Shown piece by piece: positions 1-9,902 of a stretch of DNA of 30,286 bases. A program made the position numbers and the translations under genes. Positions within the stretch are counted from its first letter, which is position 1. Each line of letters starts with the position of its first letter. This DNA comes from Byssochlamys sp. IMV 00236 (taxonomy: Eukaryota; Ascomycota; Eurotiomycetes; Eurotiales; Thermoascaceae), in NCBI GenBank assembly GCA_001931875.2, contig MSJH02000156.1, positions 1 through 30,286 on the forward strand, in the 5' to 3' direction. The notes beneath the pieces are model-generated. The model saw nothing but the letters and a program-made list of their open reading frames with translations. It did not search any database and had not been told where the DNA came from.

Positions 1-68
1 TTTTTTCTGTCTGGTGGAAAGAAAACATTTTTTTTTTTTTCTTGTATAAAAAACAAAAAAAGAATTTA

Positions 69-869
69 ATGGCTATTGAAGAAAGAAACGATTATTTGGA
101 TAGCAAACTTCACATAGAAAATAGATACGATTCTTTACTGGCACTGATTGATACTATTTATCCACCACAATTTTGTACTCTATGTGATTATCTATTTGAT
201 TCACCTCACGACTTCAAACTTCATTTTAAAGAAAAACATAAAAAGCAGCCTCGTTATCTATGTATTCATCCACATTGTGATCAAAGATTTATATCAAAAG
301 GTGCTTTACGATTTCATATTTCTCGTTCTCATTTGGTCATTAATGCACCAAAACAAGAACCTTTAATTTATCATCATCTTTCATCCACTGCATCATCCCC
401 AGCTACATCACCCACCCATTCGACTACACCTCCACCATCCTTTGCTTTTTTACCATCTTCTGCTTCTACCATATCCATATCATCTACCACGACTTCATCA
501 CCGCCTTTAATATCAAAAAAGAATAGAAAGAAACAAGAAAAGAAAATACTGCTGCTAGATGATGATCTATCAACACCTTCTCCTCCTCCTTCACCATTTT
601 CTTTATATAATAGTAACAAAAAATTATCTAAAAAGCCCACATTATCACCTGCTGCCGAATCGTTTCTCAACTCTATTTATCCACCTACTCAATGTCCAGC
701 ATGCATGAAAACATTCAATAGAAAAACAAATGTCATCAAACATTTAACTCAGGCTCATGCTGGAGAAGAGCCTTATCGGTGCATCTATCCTAAATGCACT
801 CATCCTAGACTATACGCCACAAGGGAAGGATTGGTTTATCATATTGTACGTGTTCATGATGAACAATAA
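69..869 (+). CDS. C2H2 zinc-finger protein with two duplicated finger pairs (266 aa)
   Basis: Single-exon ORF. I start it at the first ATG (69); the open frame runs further upstream but only to a TTG. Four C2H2 fingers are visible in two pairs: C36/C39/H52/H57 and C65/C70/H83/H88 near the N-terminus, then C209/C212/H225/H230 and C238/C243/H258/H263 at the C-terminus. Each pair follows an I-Y-P-P motif, and the second finger of each pair has the wide C-x4-C spacing, so the pairs look like an internal duplication. Between them (about residues 100-190) is a Ser/Thr/Pro-rich linker with a basic cluster (KKNRKKQEKK) that could be a nuclear localisation signal. A role as a nuclear DNA- or RNA-binding regulator follows from the fold; the target is unknown. 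I do not recognise a named orthologue. Confidence 0.8.
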   Translation: MAIEERNDYLDSKLHIENRYDSLLALIDTIYPPQFCTLCDYLFDSPHDFKLHFKEKHKKQPRYLCIHPHCDQRFISKGALRFHISRSHLVINAPKQEPLIYHHLSSTASSPATSPTHSTTPPPSFAFLPSSASTISISSTTTSSPPLISKKNRKKQEKKILLLDDDLSTPSPPPSPFSLYNSNKKLSKKPTLSPAAESFLNSIYPPTQCPACMKTFNRKTNVIKHLTQAHAGEEPYRCIYPKCTHPRLYATREGLVYHIVRVHDEQ

Positions 870-887
870 AAAAAATTTTTATTATTA

Positions 888-1407
888 TTATGCCATCCAT
901 TTCAAGCATCTTGTTTCGCTATGGGTTGATAAACATTTAGTGGAGCAGTATTTCATTCCACATCTCAAGCATTTATAGTCACTAGGATATCCACACACTG
1001 AACAAAACTTTCTTGCTGGGTATATCGAAGGTGAAACAAGACAGGTTTGATAACAGTGCGCTGTCACTGGCTACACACACATATAATACATTATGCATCG
1101 TAAACTAGTCTTTGTTTGTTTTTCTTACGCTTTCTTCTAATAAGGCGTTCAAGTTTGTCTTGGAAGCATACATGTTGGTGCCTCGTCTATTTCTTGACTT
1201 GCGTGTTCCAAGGCCTAGATTGAATTAGAAACACTCAATTAGACAATATTTCATACCTTCTTCTTCTTGAGCAGCCAAAGCAATATTGATCAATCCTTCT
1301 ACATCATTTAATGATTGATGATTGTCTTTTTCTAAGGATTCCAACTGTCGTCTCAAATGTCTCGAATGTACTTCAGGATCATGAATTAATTTGACTCTTT
1401 TTGACAT
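888..1407 (-). CDS. VPS71: HIT-type zinc-finger protein, SWR1-complex subunit Vps71/ZNHIT1 (139 aa)
   Basis: Three exons, read on the minus strand: 1407-1257, 1214-1129 and 1070-888. Both introns have GT..AG ends and the spliced length is 420 nt. The N-terminal part (HLRRQLESLEKDN) matches the ZNHIT1 motif RxNRQLExLExDN. The C-terminus is a complete zf-HIT domain with C102, C105, C113, C116, C121, C125, H129 and C134, ending RCLKWMA, which resembles the RCLKWTV end of animal ZNHIT1. Family knowledge: this subunit belongs to the SWR1/SRCAP remodeller that deposits H2A.Z in nucleosomes. The gene is divergent from the Mph1 helicase with 125 bp between start codons. Its stop lies 18 bp from the end of the convergent zinc-finger gene. 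Confidence 0.9.
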
Positions 1408-1532
1408 TCACGGCAAAAGTATAAAAAAAAAAAGTAAGCCTGTTATTTTATTTTATTTTTTTTTTGTTTGCAGAGAAAAAAAGAGTCTTTTTCATTCTTT
1501 TTTATTTTTTTCTTTTCTTACCGCAGCCCAGG
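1408..1532. promoter_or_regulatory. Bidirectional promoter of VPS71 and MPH1
   Basis: Only 125 bp separate the two start codons. The interval is almost entirely poly-A/T and pyrimidine tracts, including a run of T around 1442-1464 and TTTC-rich sequence up to 1520. That pattern suits TATA-less housekeeping promoters in this genome. No TATA box is evident. Confidence 0.55.
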
Positions 1533-4500
1533 ATGGCAGATCTACAAGACGATCTGGATTTTGATGACCTAGAAGACGATATTGACATGGAAGAACTTGT
1601 TGCTGCAGCAGAAACTGTAGAACAAGAACATGGCGCACGTAACGGTCAAATAAGCTTTGTCTCAAACGAAGACGATCCAATTCCACCTGCACCTTTACCT
1701 GAGGACACTCCTTCCTTTCATCCTTTAGATGTCAATAATTTGTGTACATGGATATATCCTATCAACTATCCAGTGCGTGGATACCAATTGAATATTGTTC
1801 AAAAAGCCCTGTTTAATAATACACTTGTCGCATTACCCACCGGTTTAGGTAAAACATTTATTGCTGCTGTCATCATGTTTAACTATTGGCGTTGGTTTCC
1901 AAACTCCAAAATCATCTTTATGGCACCTACTCGACCACTGGTGGATCAGCAGATCGAAGCCTGTTTTTATATCTGTGGTCTGCCTCAGTCGGATACATGT
2001 GACTTGACAGGTAGCACATCGCCTGCTGCGCGCCGTGACTTGTGGAAAAAGAAACGTGTGTTTTTCGCGACACCTCAGACAGTACAAAAGGACATCATTT
2101 CTAATACGTGTCCTGCTGAACAGGTGGTGTGTGTCGTTGTTGATGAAGCCCACAAGGCAACCGGTAACTACGCTTACTCTGAAGTAGTACGACGAATTGC
2201 CAAAAAGAATGAGCATTTCAGAGTGCTCGCATTAACAGCCACACCGGGTTCAAACCTAGACGCAGTTCAGGATGTGATCAGAAACCTTCGTATTACCAAC
2301 GTACAGATTCGAACAGAGGAATCCATGGATATTCGGGAGTTCTCGCATGGAAAAAACATTCAGAATGTCATCGTTCGTTTGGACTACACAGAGGGTGCTA
2401 GCGGTGATTTACCAGCTCTTATCGCTCGGTTTAGAGATAACGTCTTTAAACCCCTACTGCTCGATCTCTCTAAAAAGCCTACAAATGTTACACCAGATCC
2501 TGACCAATGGAGCCCGTTCAGGCTAAGAAGCTCTCGTACTTATTTCACGACAACGTCTTCCAACTTGAACAGACATCTCGTCTTCCAGATCGTATCTACC
2601 TTTCTAGTAGCAGAATCTGTAAGCCGCGCATACGAACTTCTCTGTCAGCATGGTGTTGCTCCCTTTGTAGAAAGTTTGGAAAATACATTGGAAGAACTGG
2701 AAGAGAAGGTTAAGTCGGGCAAGAACATGACCTTTCCTCAAAAGAATCTTTACAATAATGCAGTGGTTAAAAGTATGTTACAAGAATTGAACCAAAAAAT
2801 GCAACGGCCTGATTTCATGGGTCATCCCAAGATGGAAAAGCTATTGTCCATCTTGCTGTCTCATTTTGGTAACCTCGAGAACGGCCAAGCGTCCAAGGTG
2901 ATGATCTTTTCAAGCTTTCGTAGTTCGGTCATGGATATTTGCCGAGTGCTTGAAAGGCATCAACCCATGGTTCGAGCAACCTATTTCGTGGGTCAAGCGA
3001 CAGGAAAGAAGGGTAAAGGTCTTAGACAGGCTGAACAGCAAGAGGTAATGTAGTATATGGAGAGTTGATAGCAAATAGTTAAGTCCATATGAATTAGATT
3101 ATTCAAAAATTCAAATCAAACAACTATAATGTGATTGTGTCTACCAGTATTGGCGAAGAAGGTTTGGATATTGGTGAAGTAGATTTGATTGTCTGTTACG
3201 ATTCACAAACATCTCCTATTCGAATGGTTCGTTAGCTTATCAAACATGGTAACAGTATTGCTTATTCTTTTTTTTTAGTTACAACGAATGGGTAGAACAG
3301 GTCGTCAGAGACGAGGTAAATGTATTTTGCTCATGACGGAATCAGAAGAGAAGAAGTTTGCTCAAGCAAAGGATGCTTATTCCAAGATACAGCGACTCAT
3401 TGCCCAGCCCGGCATGATCACCTATCATAGACCTAACCCAGTCGTGATACCAGCTGGCTACAGACCTGTGATCAGCAAGCAAGTCCTCAACATTGGTGCC
3501 TATCAGCCCAAACTAACTGGCACAAAAAGAAAACGCCAAGGTGGCCGAGATAGATCGATCATTTCAGCTGAGGGCAAACTGACAGAGATGGGCAAAACCA
3601 TTCTCCTGAATTCCTTTTCCACGGCAAGTCATCGGTTCACTGAAATTGATGATATATTTTCTCGGTACTGGCCTATCCAGAGTATGACCAAGTCACTCAA
3701 CAGATATGTACCCTTGCAGATTCAGGAAAAGGGGTATCGACGCATCGGTCATTCTCAACGAACGACTGAACTTGTTAAGCTTGTACAGCGAATGGAGCAT
3801 CGTATATTGAACCCAGGTCAGGATGTGCCATTCAAAGCACCTGAGAAAAGGCAAACCAAATTGATTCTACCTAAAAAATCAGTAAAGAAAAAGAAGCAAC
3901 CACATGACTCATTTACCATCAACGACGATGACTTCCAAGAGTTTATAGAAAACAATGATATATCCCATTTCATTCATACAGAAGACAATCATCAATCAGG
4001 CTTGATTCTTCCTAAAAAGCGAATGGGACTTGATCGTTCATTAGATAAATCCTTTGACAGACTGGATCATCAAGACAGCAAGGGTAAATCAAAAGCAGTC
4101 GAGCAAGAGGACGAGGACGGTGATATCACAAGTGGCCATTCATGGGAATCTATCTTGCCTTCAAGCATCTATGAGGATCCTTTACCCCAGACACAATTAC
4201 CAAAGCAAGGCCAATCTTCCAAATCTGGAGTTACAGACAAAGAAAATAACGGGAGGCCTCAGAAAAGTAAAGAAACTGAGACTATGATGGTTATGAATGA
4301 TAACAAGGCGGCACATAAAGAGCCCAGTGATATCGAGTTTGGTGACATTGACCTTGACGATGACATTGAACTCTTGGCGGAGGCACCGCAGCTATTTGCT
4401 AAACAAGAGCAAGTGGCACCTAAACAAGAACAATTGGTGATACAGCATACTGAACAAGTAGTGAGACAAGTGAATAGTGTAAGCTATGATGGGTATTTTG

Positions 4501-6161
4501 ATGAATATCTTGCGCCAAGATTTCCTTTTGAAAGTAACCTGTCTGATAATGGGATAACAGCCACTACTACTACAGCATTTATTTGGGCTTCAACAGCTCC
4601 AGACTTTACCACAAGAGCATTGCAGCTATTAAAGGAAAGACAGATCAACATAAAGGAGATCACAGGAAGATTTGTAGCAATGAGAGCTCTGTCAGAGTAT
4701 AGTAACTCTACGAGCAATATCCGTACATCAGTATTAGTAAACAATATCCCATCACAAACACCTTCCTTTGATGACGATGACGAAGTCAATGTTGAGCTAC
4801 TGATGGCGATGCCAGACAAAGACATGATAGATAGAAAGTCACAGGCGAATACAACCGTCGAAGGAAATGAAAACAACCCAGTGTGTCTTGATGAAAGAGA
4901 GGAAGAAAATGTAGATGAATTTGATTTTGGCTTGTTTAGTGATTTGGATGAGATGCATATCGCAAGTCTGATCGAAAACAGGATTGACGATGAACTGCCA
5001 GCCCTTCGTCATTTTGATACTGTTGCAACAGCTGAGCCAAGAAAGATGCATTCTCAGAAATCAAAGGCTCTTCTTTATTACAGTAATAATGATACCATCA
5101 AAGAAAATGATCAAGAGAGAGCCAAAGTAGCTGATGATATTGAGCATAAAGTAAAACCAGTATCTACAAATCATTCGGCAATAGAAGATGAAGATGACGA
5201 AGTGATCACGTTTGATTTTGAAAACATGGCACAGGATATCTCTCAGTCCAGCTGCGAAGCTGCATCTACCACACATCCTGAAGAAACACTCGATAGCTCG
5301 CCACTCGAGTCTACGAGAAGGCCCCAACAGCCTTCTTTGCCAATTAATGATAATAACAACGATAATGAGGGGTCATGCCATTCGAGACAAAGTAGTTCGT
5401 CTCTCTTGGTGCAATTATCCACGGGTCAATATCGGTCACCACTTCGCAACCATGTTCAGCCATCTAATGCAAGCGTCCAATCACCGTTAAGAAACACAAT
5501 AGAATCCGCTGACGAAGAATCACCTTTGATTGTTTACCGAAGAAGAAAGCGTATAATCCGTGAAGATAGTATAGATGAGCCTGATACTGTAACAAAGAAG
5601 CAAAAATTGACCATTCCAGAATCCTCTCAAGAAGATGAGGTATCGATGTCTACTACACGACAAGAACCATTACTACAGAGACTAAAGGCAACCAGTACGA
5701 TGTCACATAAGCACAAATATACGGAAGAAGAACGAATAGGAAATCCTTTTATTGACGATGAAGCTGAAAGAAGTAGCGATGGAGGCCACACTACAGATGA
5801 CAGTGAAGAAGAAGGAGTCTCATCGAGTATGGGTTCCTTTATTGTGGATGATGCATGTAGCAGCCAGAGCAGACAGTCAGTAGATGAAAATATAGACCAA
5901 GAGCCTGATCAGAATATAGATATATATAGGCAAAGCTTGATTCATCACGATGTCCTTGCTACAAGGGATATGAAGCCCATGTTTCAGAGAAATGAGGAAA
6001 ATAGACGTCGTCATTGGTTAGATAGAATTAATTTAGATAAATATAATGGAGAAGAAGATGATGAAACGATAGAAGAAACAGAGGATTCGATTATTGAAGA
6101 GTTTTCATCAGAAATTGCTCCCAAAGATACCATTCAAATAAGCGATGATGACTTTATGTAA
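1533..6161 (+). CDS. MPH1: Mph1/FANCM-type DNA helicase (1507 aa)
   Basis: Three exons: 1533-3044, 3098-3226 and 3279-6161; the introns have GT..AG ends and the total is 4524 nt. The first ATG of the frame is at 1533; upstream the frame runs only to a TTG. Superfamily-2 motifs are in order: Walker A LPTGLGKT near residues 100-107, APTRPL, VVDEAHK near 204, LTATPGS near 235, then across the introns [15 protein letters not shown] and [13 protein letters not shown] (from residue 548). The spliced motifs V and VI confirm the model. Family role: a 3'-5' helicase/translocase that remodels forks and D-loops. The roughly 900-residue tail is acidic and low in complexity. It has two LILPKK motifs, a basic patch ([10 protein letters not shown]), and a terminal IQISDDD that resembles a SUMO-interacting motif. 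I see no ERCC4 nuclease domain, as in yeast Mph1 and unlike animal FANCM. Confidence 0.92.
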
Positions 6162-6178
6162 AAATACATGTACAAAAA

Positions 6179-7355
6179 CTATGCTATTGAAATAAAAAAT
6201 GTAAATAATGATAATAATAAAAGAAAGCCTAAAGTGAGTGATGGTCTTGGTCTATTTCCAAAAGAGTTTTCTTGATCATCCAAAAGTAGCTTATAATCTG
6301 GCATAACTGCGCCTATCCACATAGTGTCATCACTAATTAATCCGTTTTCGTCAGCTACAACACCAATATTCCATTTTTTTGCAGACCTGTCAGTTTGTTG
6401 TTCATCATCAGTCATTTCTTGACAGTTTGGACAGGGTGGTTCATACCATGGATCTGTTAGGTTATGAGTGGATATACCAGAGACTTGAGAAATCCAGTCC
6501 AAGACAGAGGCCACATTGGCAAAACTTTCTGTCACTGAACTGGTCATGTTGTTTTCTCTGTCTGGTACAGGGCAGGTAGGTGCCTTGACGTCTCGGGCAC
6601 CGTAAATCCGCACAAGGTTCCCCAAGACAAATGAAACATGAATCGTTTGACCCTTGTCCTTTGGATCAGTCATTGGCTGACGAGTGATGAGGGGACTACC
6701 AGAGTCTCCATGACAAGCGATTTGTTCGTCTGTATCTGTTTTTGCTTCTATATTGGACGTGTTATCAAACCGCGTGATATTTAGTACAAGCTTCTGTAAG
6801 ACTTTGGCTTGGCTTCCGTCAAGGTCAGTGTACCCGAATCCAACGAATTCGCCTATGAATGTTATGTCAATGAACAAAAATCATGAATATATTAAAGGGG
6901 GAACTACCTTGTGTTGACGATAGTTGTGTTATTTCGGGAGACCATAACGGAGCTCGGCGTACTCTTCGGGATGGCCTTAGAGTGGAATCCAATTTGACGA
7001 TAGCCACGTCATAGCTTGGATTGATGGTAGATGAAACGTTATATAATGGATGAACTATCCAATCAGCAATGCCTGTCATTCTTTGACGATGCCGGTGAAC
7101 ATCACGGTAGCTCACAAAATAAGGGTTCTGTTCTTTGGAATAATCTGACGGATGATGATCTGCATCTGCTACACAATGGGCTGCTGTCAAGACAAACGCG
7201 GGGCTATAGGAGAGAAGCGTGCCTCCACAAAGATGAGGGTAGCCAATCATGACGTAGAATGGATACTGAGAAGGATCGGTTACGTCTGTTCCATGCTGTA
7301 TGCATAATATCTTGCAGAAAAATAACGCAAGACAAGTAATGATAACAATGACCAT
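6179..7355 (-). CDS. Secreted trypsin-like serine protease (S1 family, 373 aa), possibly GPI-anchored
   Basis: Two exons on the minus strand, 7355-6908 and 6852-6179, joined in frame across a 55 bp GT..AG intron. The full catalytic triad is visible: H60 in VLTAAHC, D117 in SYDVAIVKLD and S200 in CHGDSGSPL; CGGTL and FVGFG are also typical of the fold. I chose the ATG at 7355 because it starts a hydrophobic signal peptide (IVIITCLALFF) and lies 56 bp downstream of a clear TATA box. An in-frame ATG at 7433 lies upstream of that TATA box. The last about 20 residues are hydrophobic (LTLGFLLLLSLFTFF) and follow a polar stretch, which suggests a GPI-attachment or membrane-anchor signal. The substrate is unknown. 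The stop codon is 17 bp from that of the helicase. Confidence 0.88.
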
Positions 7356-7410
7356 GCCAACAGATAAAAGGTGTAAAAAAAAAGAGACGTTGAAGGGCAC
7401 TGAATAATGT

Positions 7411-7418
7411 CTTTTATA
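7411..7418 (-). promoter_or_regulatory. TATA box of the serine protease gene
   Basis: The minus strand reads TATAAAAG here, 56 bp before the chosen ATG (7355). Expected transcription start is about 25-30 bp downstream, beside a pyrimidine-rich leader. This supports the shorter protein start. Confidence 0.6.
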
Positions 7419-7595
7419 TGAGAGAATGTACATTCTTTTCAAAAACACCTCCTGTCATCCACTTTGAACGCCCCCCTCTTTGACAAACGTGCGTGTTTTC
7501 AAAAGCAATTCCTTTATTATATACGTCAATCATTTTTGTTTAGCCCCCTTCCCTTTTTTTTCTTTTGCTCATTACAAAATTCCTTTAATGATAAC

Positions 7596-9748
7596 CTAAT
7601 AATTATTAGTATATGCTTGCTGCTGTTGTTGGCCTGGGTAAATAGGAGCAGCAGGATTAGCGTTGGGAAAATTCATTGGCGACTGATAGGGAGGGTATGG
7701 AGCAAAAGGCTGTTGTGGTTGTTGTTGTGGCTGTTGCTGTTGTTGTTGTTGTAGTGGCGGTGGTTGTAATGGCTGCTGTTGTTGAAGTGGAGGTGCTTGT
7801 GAGCTTGTTTGTTCAGGTATATTTTGATACAAGGCAGAAAATTCAGAGTGTTGCTGCTGCAAAGGAGGTTGCTTATTTTGATCATAAGCGGATTGATATT
7901 GATTATCTCCTATGCTCTGTTGCTGTGGTTGCTGCAGTAACTGTTGAGATGGTGGCGCGATCGTTGTTGGAGGCTGATGAACAGGTTCATTATAATAACC
8001 AGCAAGTGCTTGAACGGGAGTTGCATTAGACTGAACAGGTGTAGGTGGCTGTGGAGCAGAGCTTTGGTAATTAAAGGATTGTGGTTGAGATGGTGGAGCA
8101 AATGATTGATAGTTATAGTACTGAGGTTCATATGAAAAAGGTTGACCGGTGGGTGGGTATCCATAAGGGCTCTGAACATTTGAGTATCTTGCCAATGAAT
8201 TTGAAAGCATGGTGTCATACATTCTTCGAGCTTGTATGAACTTTTCGTTCAAAGCAACAAGTTCATCTATAGTACATAGTTAGTACCTGTCACATGCGTG
8301 CCTCTCTCTCTATTACCTTTTTTCAAACTATACTTCTCAATCAATTTTACTAGCTTAGGTCTAATGGATAACGCATTGTTGTACAGACTTTGAAGCTCAT
8401 CATTATCAGAAAATGAGTCCCTGAGACGAGGGTCTGGGTTTGTTAACAATTCCAATAAGCGATCGATGCTGTTTGTTTGATTCAAGACCTCATTTTCAAT
8501 AGAGGCTTCTTTCTGTATATCAGAAGGTGATGGATCTACAATCTTTTCCACATAATTAACAGGGAATATGCCTGTTCTTCCTCTTAACTCTCCTTTCCAC
8601 CAGTCTCGATAAACACTTTCGATGACTCTGATGATATCGCCCTTTTCAAATCCTAGTTCACCTTGCTCTGTTGGTTGAAAGTCATATAAAGCTCTCACTC
8701 GTGAAATTTGAGGTTGATTATCATTCTGGCTATATGTTAATATTATCGTATTATTATTTATGCTTATTTTTACCTTGTTTGTATTAGTACTTTGTGTATT
8801 GTTTGTAGTACTCGTGGTAGTAGTAGTAGTAGTAGTAGCAGTAGTAGATGACTATAAACATAAAGGTCAAAAAAGGAAATTTTAATTGTATCCTTTTCCC
8901 AAACCTTGATTCCTGCCCGCTTATTGTTTTCTGATTCAGAAAGTGATAAAGCCAAAGCCAACTGAAGCTCCTCCTCTTCTTTTTGCTTATCAAGTTCAGA
9001 CTAGAATGTGTTATTAGTAAGAGGTCTTTCATTATTCTGAATGTTGTTGTTTTACTTGAGTGAATTCTTTCTTAGGCTTCTGAGGGGAAGGGAATGGTAC
9101 GCCTTCCGCACGTAAAGAGTGATATACTTCATTCATTAAACCCAGTGTAGAATCAGCTCTGAATTCAAAAGAACACATTTGAATCAACTCTAAAATGCGT
9201 ACTCTAACTTTTGAATGAACATTCTATTATCTTTGTATTAGTCTTTTATTTTCTTGTTTCCTTTATTTTTTTTTACCCTATCATGGACAAGTTTTACGAG
9301 TGTATTGGTAAACGAACGAGAAGAGATTTCCCTGTGAACTATTAAATCACAGTTTTTGACCAATGCTTCAGTCAACTATACACAAATATAAGTTAGAAAC
9401 AAAACAAAAGAGGAGAGTAGTTGGAATAGTTACAGCCAATGCATACAGCTGAACATTAGGATTTCTGTTGTTCAGACGCTTTTCAACCGCAGCAATGCAA
9501 TCTCTTGCACTATACGTAATACTTATTAAGACCTACTTTTTATATTATTTATAATCTTTTTCTTTACCTTTCAGTAGAGGCCCTAGACAGTTTATCCGTT
9601 ACGGTCAATATAAGTTCCCAGTTCTCTCCCGTTAAGTTTTCGTCGGTTGCAGCAGCTATTCAACAAGTAAGATTATCTCGACTAAAAAGCTCAATAGTAA
9701 GGGCTTCTTACCAACACATTCATCAAATGGATTGGTTCTAGAAAACAT
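7596..9748 (-). CDS. HSE1: HSE1/STAM, ESCRT-0 subunit (573 aa)
   Basis: Nine exons on the minus strand: 9748-9712, 9655-9568, 9509-9434, 9375-9277, 9223-9056, 9000-8905, 8851-8774, 8725-8317 and 8266-7596; 1722 nt in total, all junctions in frame. Domains in order: VHS (residues 1 to about 135; MFSRTNPFDECV, ATDENLTGENWE, NPNVQLYALAL); a ubiquitin-interacting motif near 162-180 (EEEELQLALALSLSESE); a Thr/Ser/Asn linker on exon 7; SH3 near 223-280 (ALYDFQ, DWWKGELRGRTGIFPVNYV); a helical GAT-like segment; and a Pro/Gln/Tyr-rich tail from about 380. Family role: with Vps27 it forms ESCRT-0, which captures ubiquitinated cargo at endosomes. The (CTA/TAG)n tract on exon 7 encodes a poly-Thr run, so exon 7 is the least certain exon, although it keeps frame. 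Confidence 0.92.
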
Positions 9749-9902
9749 AAGTCTCAATAAGAAAGAAAGAAAGTGACCAAGAATATTCATTTGTCTCGGC
9801 ATTGGTTTCATTATCCGCAACACTGTGCATTGAAAAACGGAGATTGAATTATTGACCAGAAGTCCCTGTCAGTAGATCTTTTGTCTTGTTCATTCTTGGC
9901 TC
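9749..9902. promoter_or_regulatory. Divergent promoter of HSE1 and the PUS9-like gene
   Basis: 154 bp lie between the two start codons. It holds an ATTGG (CCAAT on the minus strand) near 9802. I see no TATA box. Both genes are housekeeping in type. Confidence 0.5.

Noticed and set aside
1464..1532. N-terminal extension of the helicase frame upstream of 1533
   Set aside because: It begins at TTG, not ATG, and encodes a Phe-rich stretch from promoter T tracts.
7356..7433. Upstream in-frame ATG (7433) for the serine protease
   Set aside because: It lies 5' of the TATA box at 7411-7418 and would replace a normal signal peptide by an extended N-terminus.
7676..8029. Valine-rich plus-strand ORF
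   Set aside because: It is the antisense of the Gln/Pro-rich tail of HSE1.
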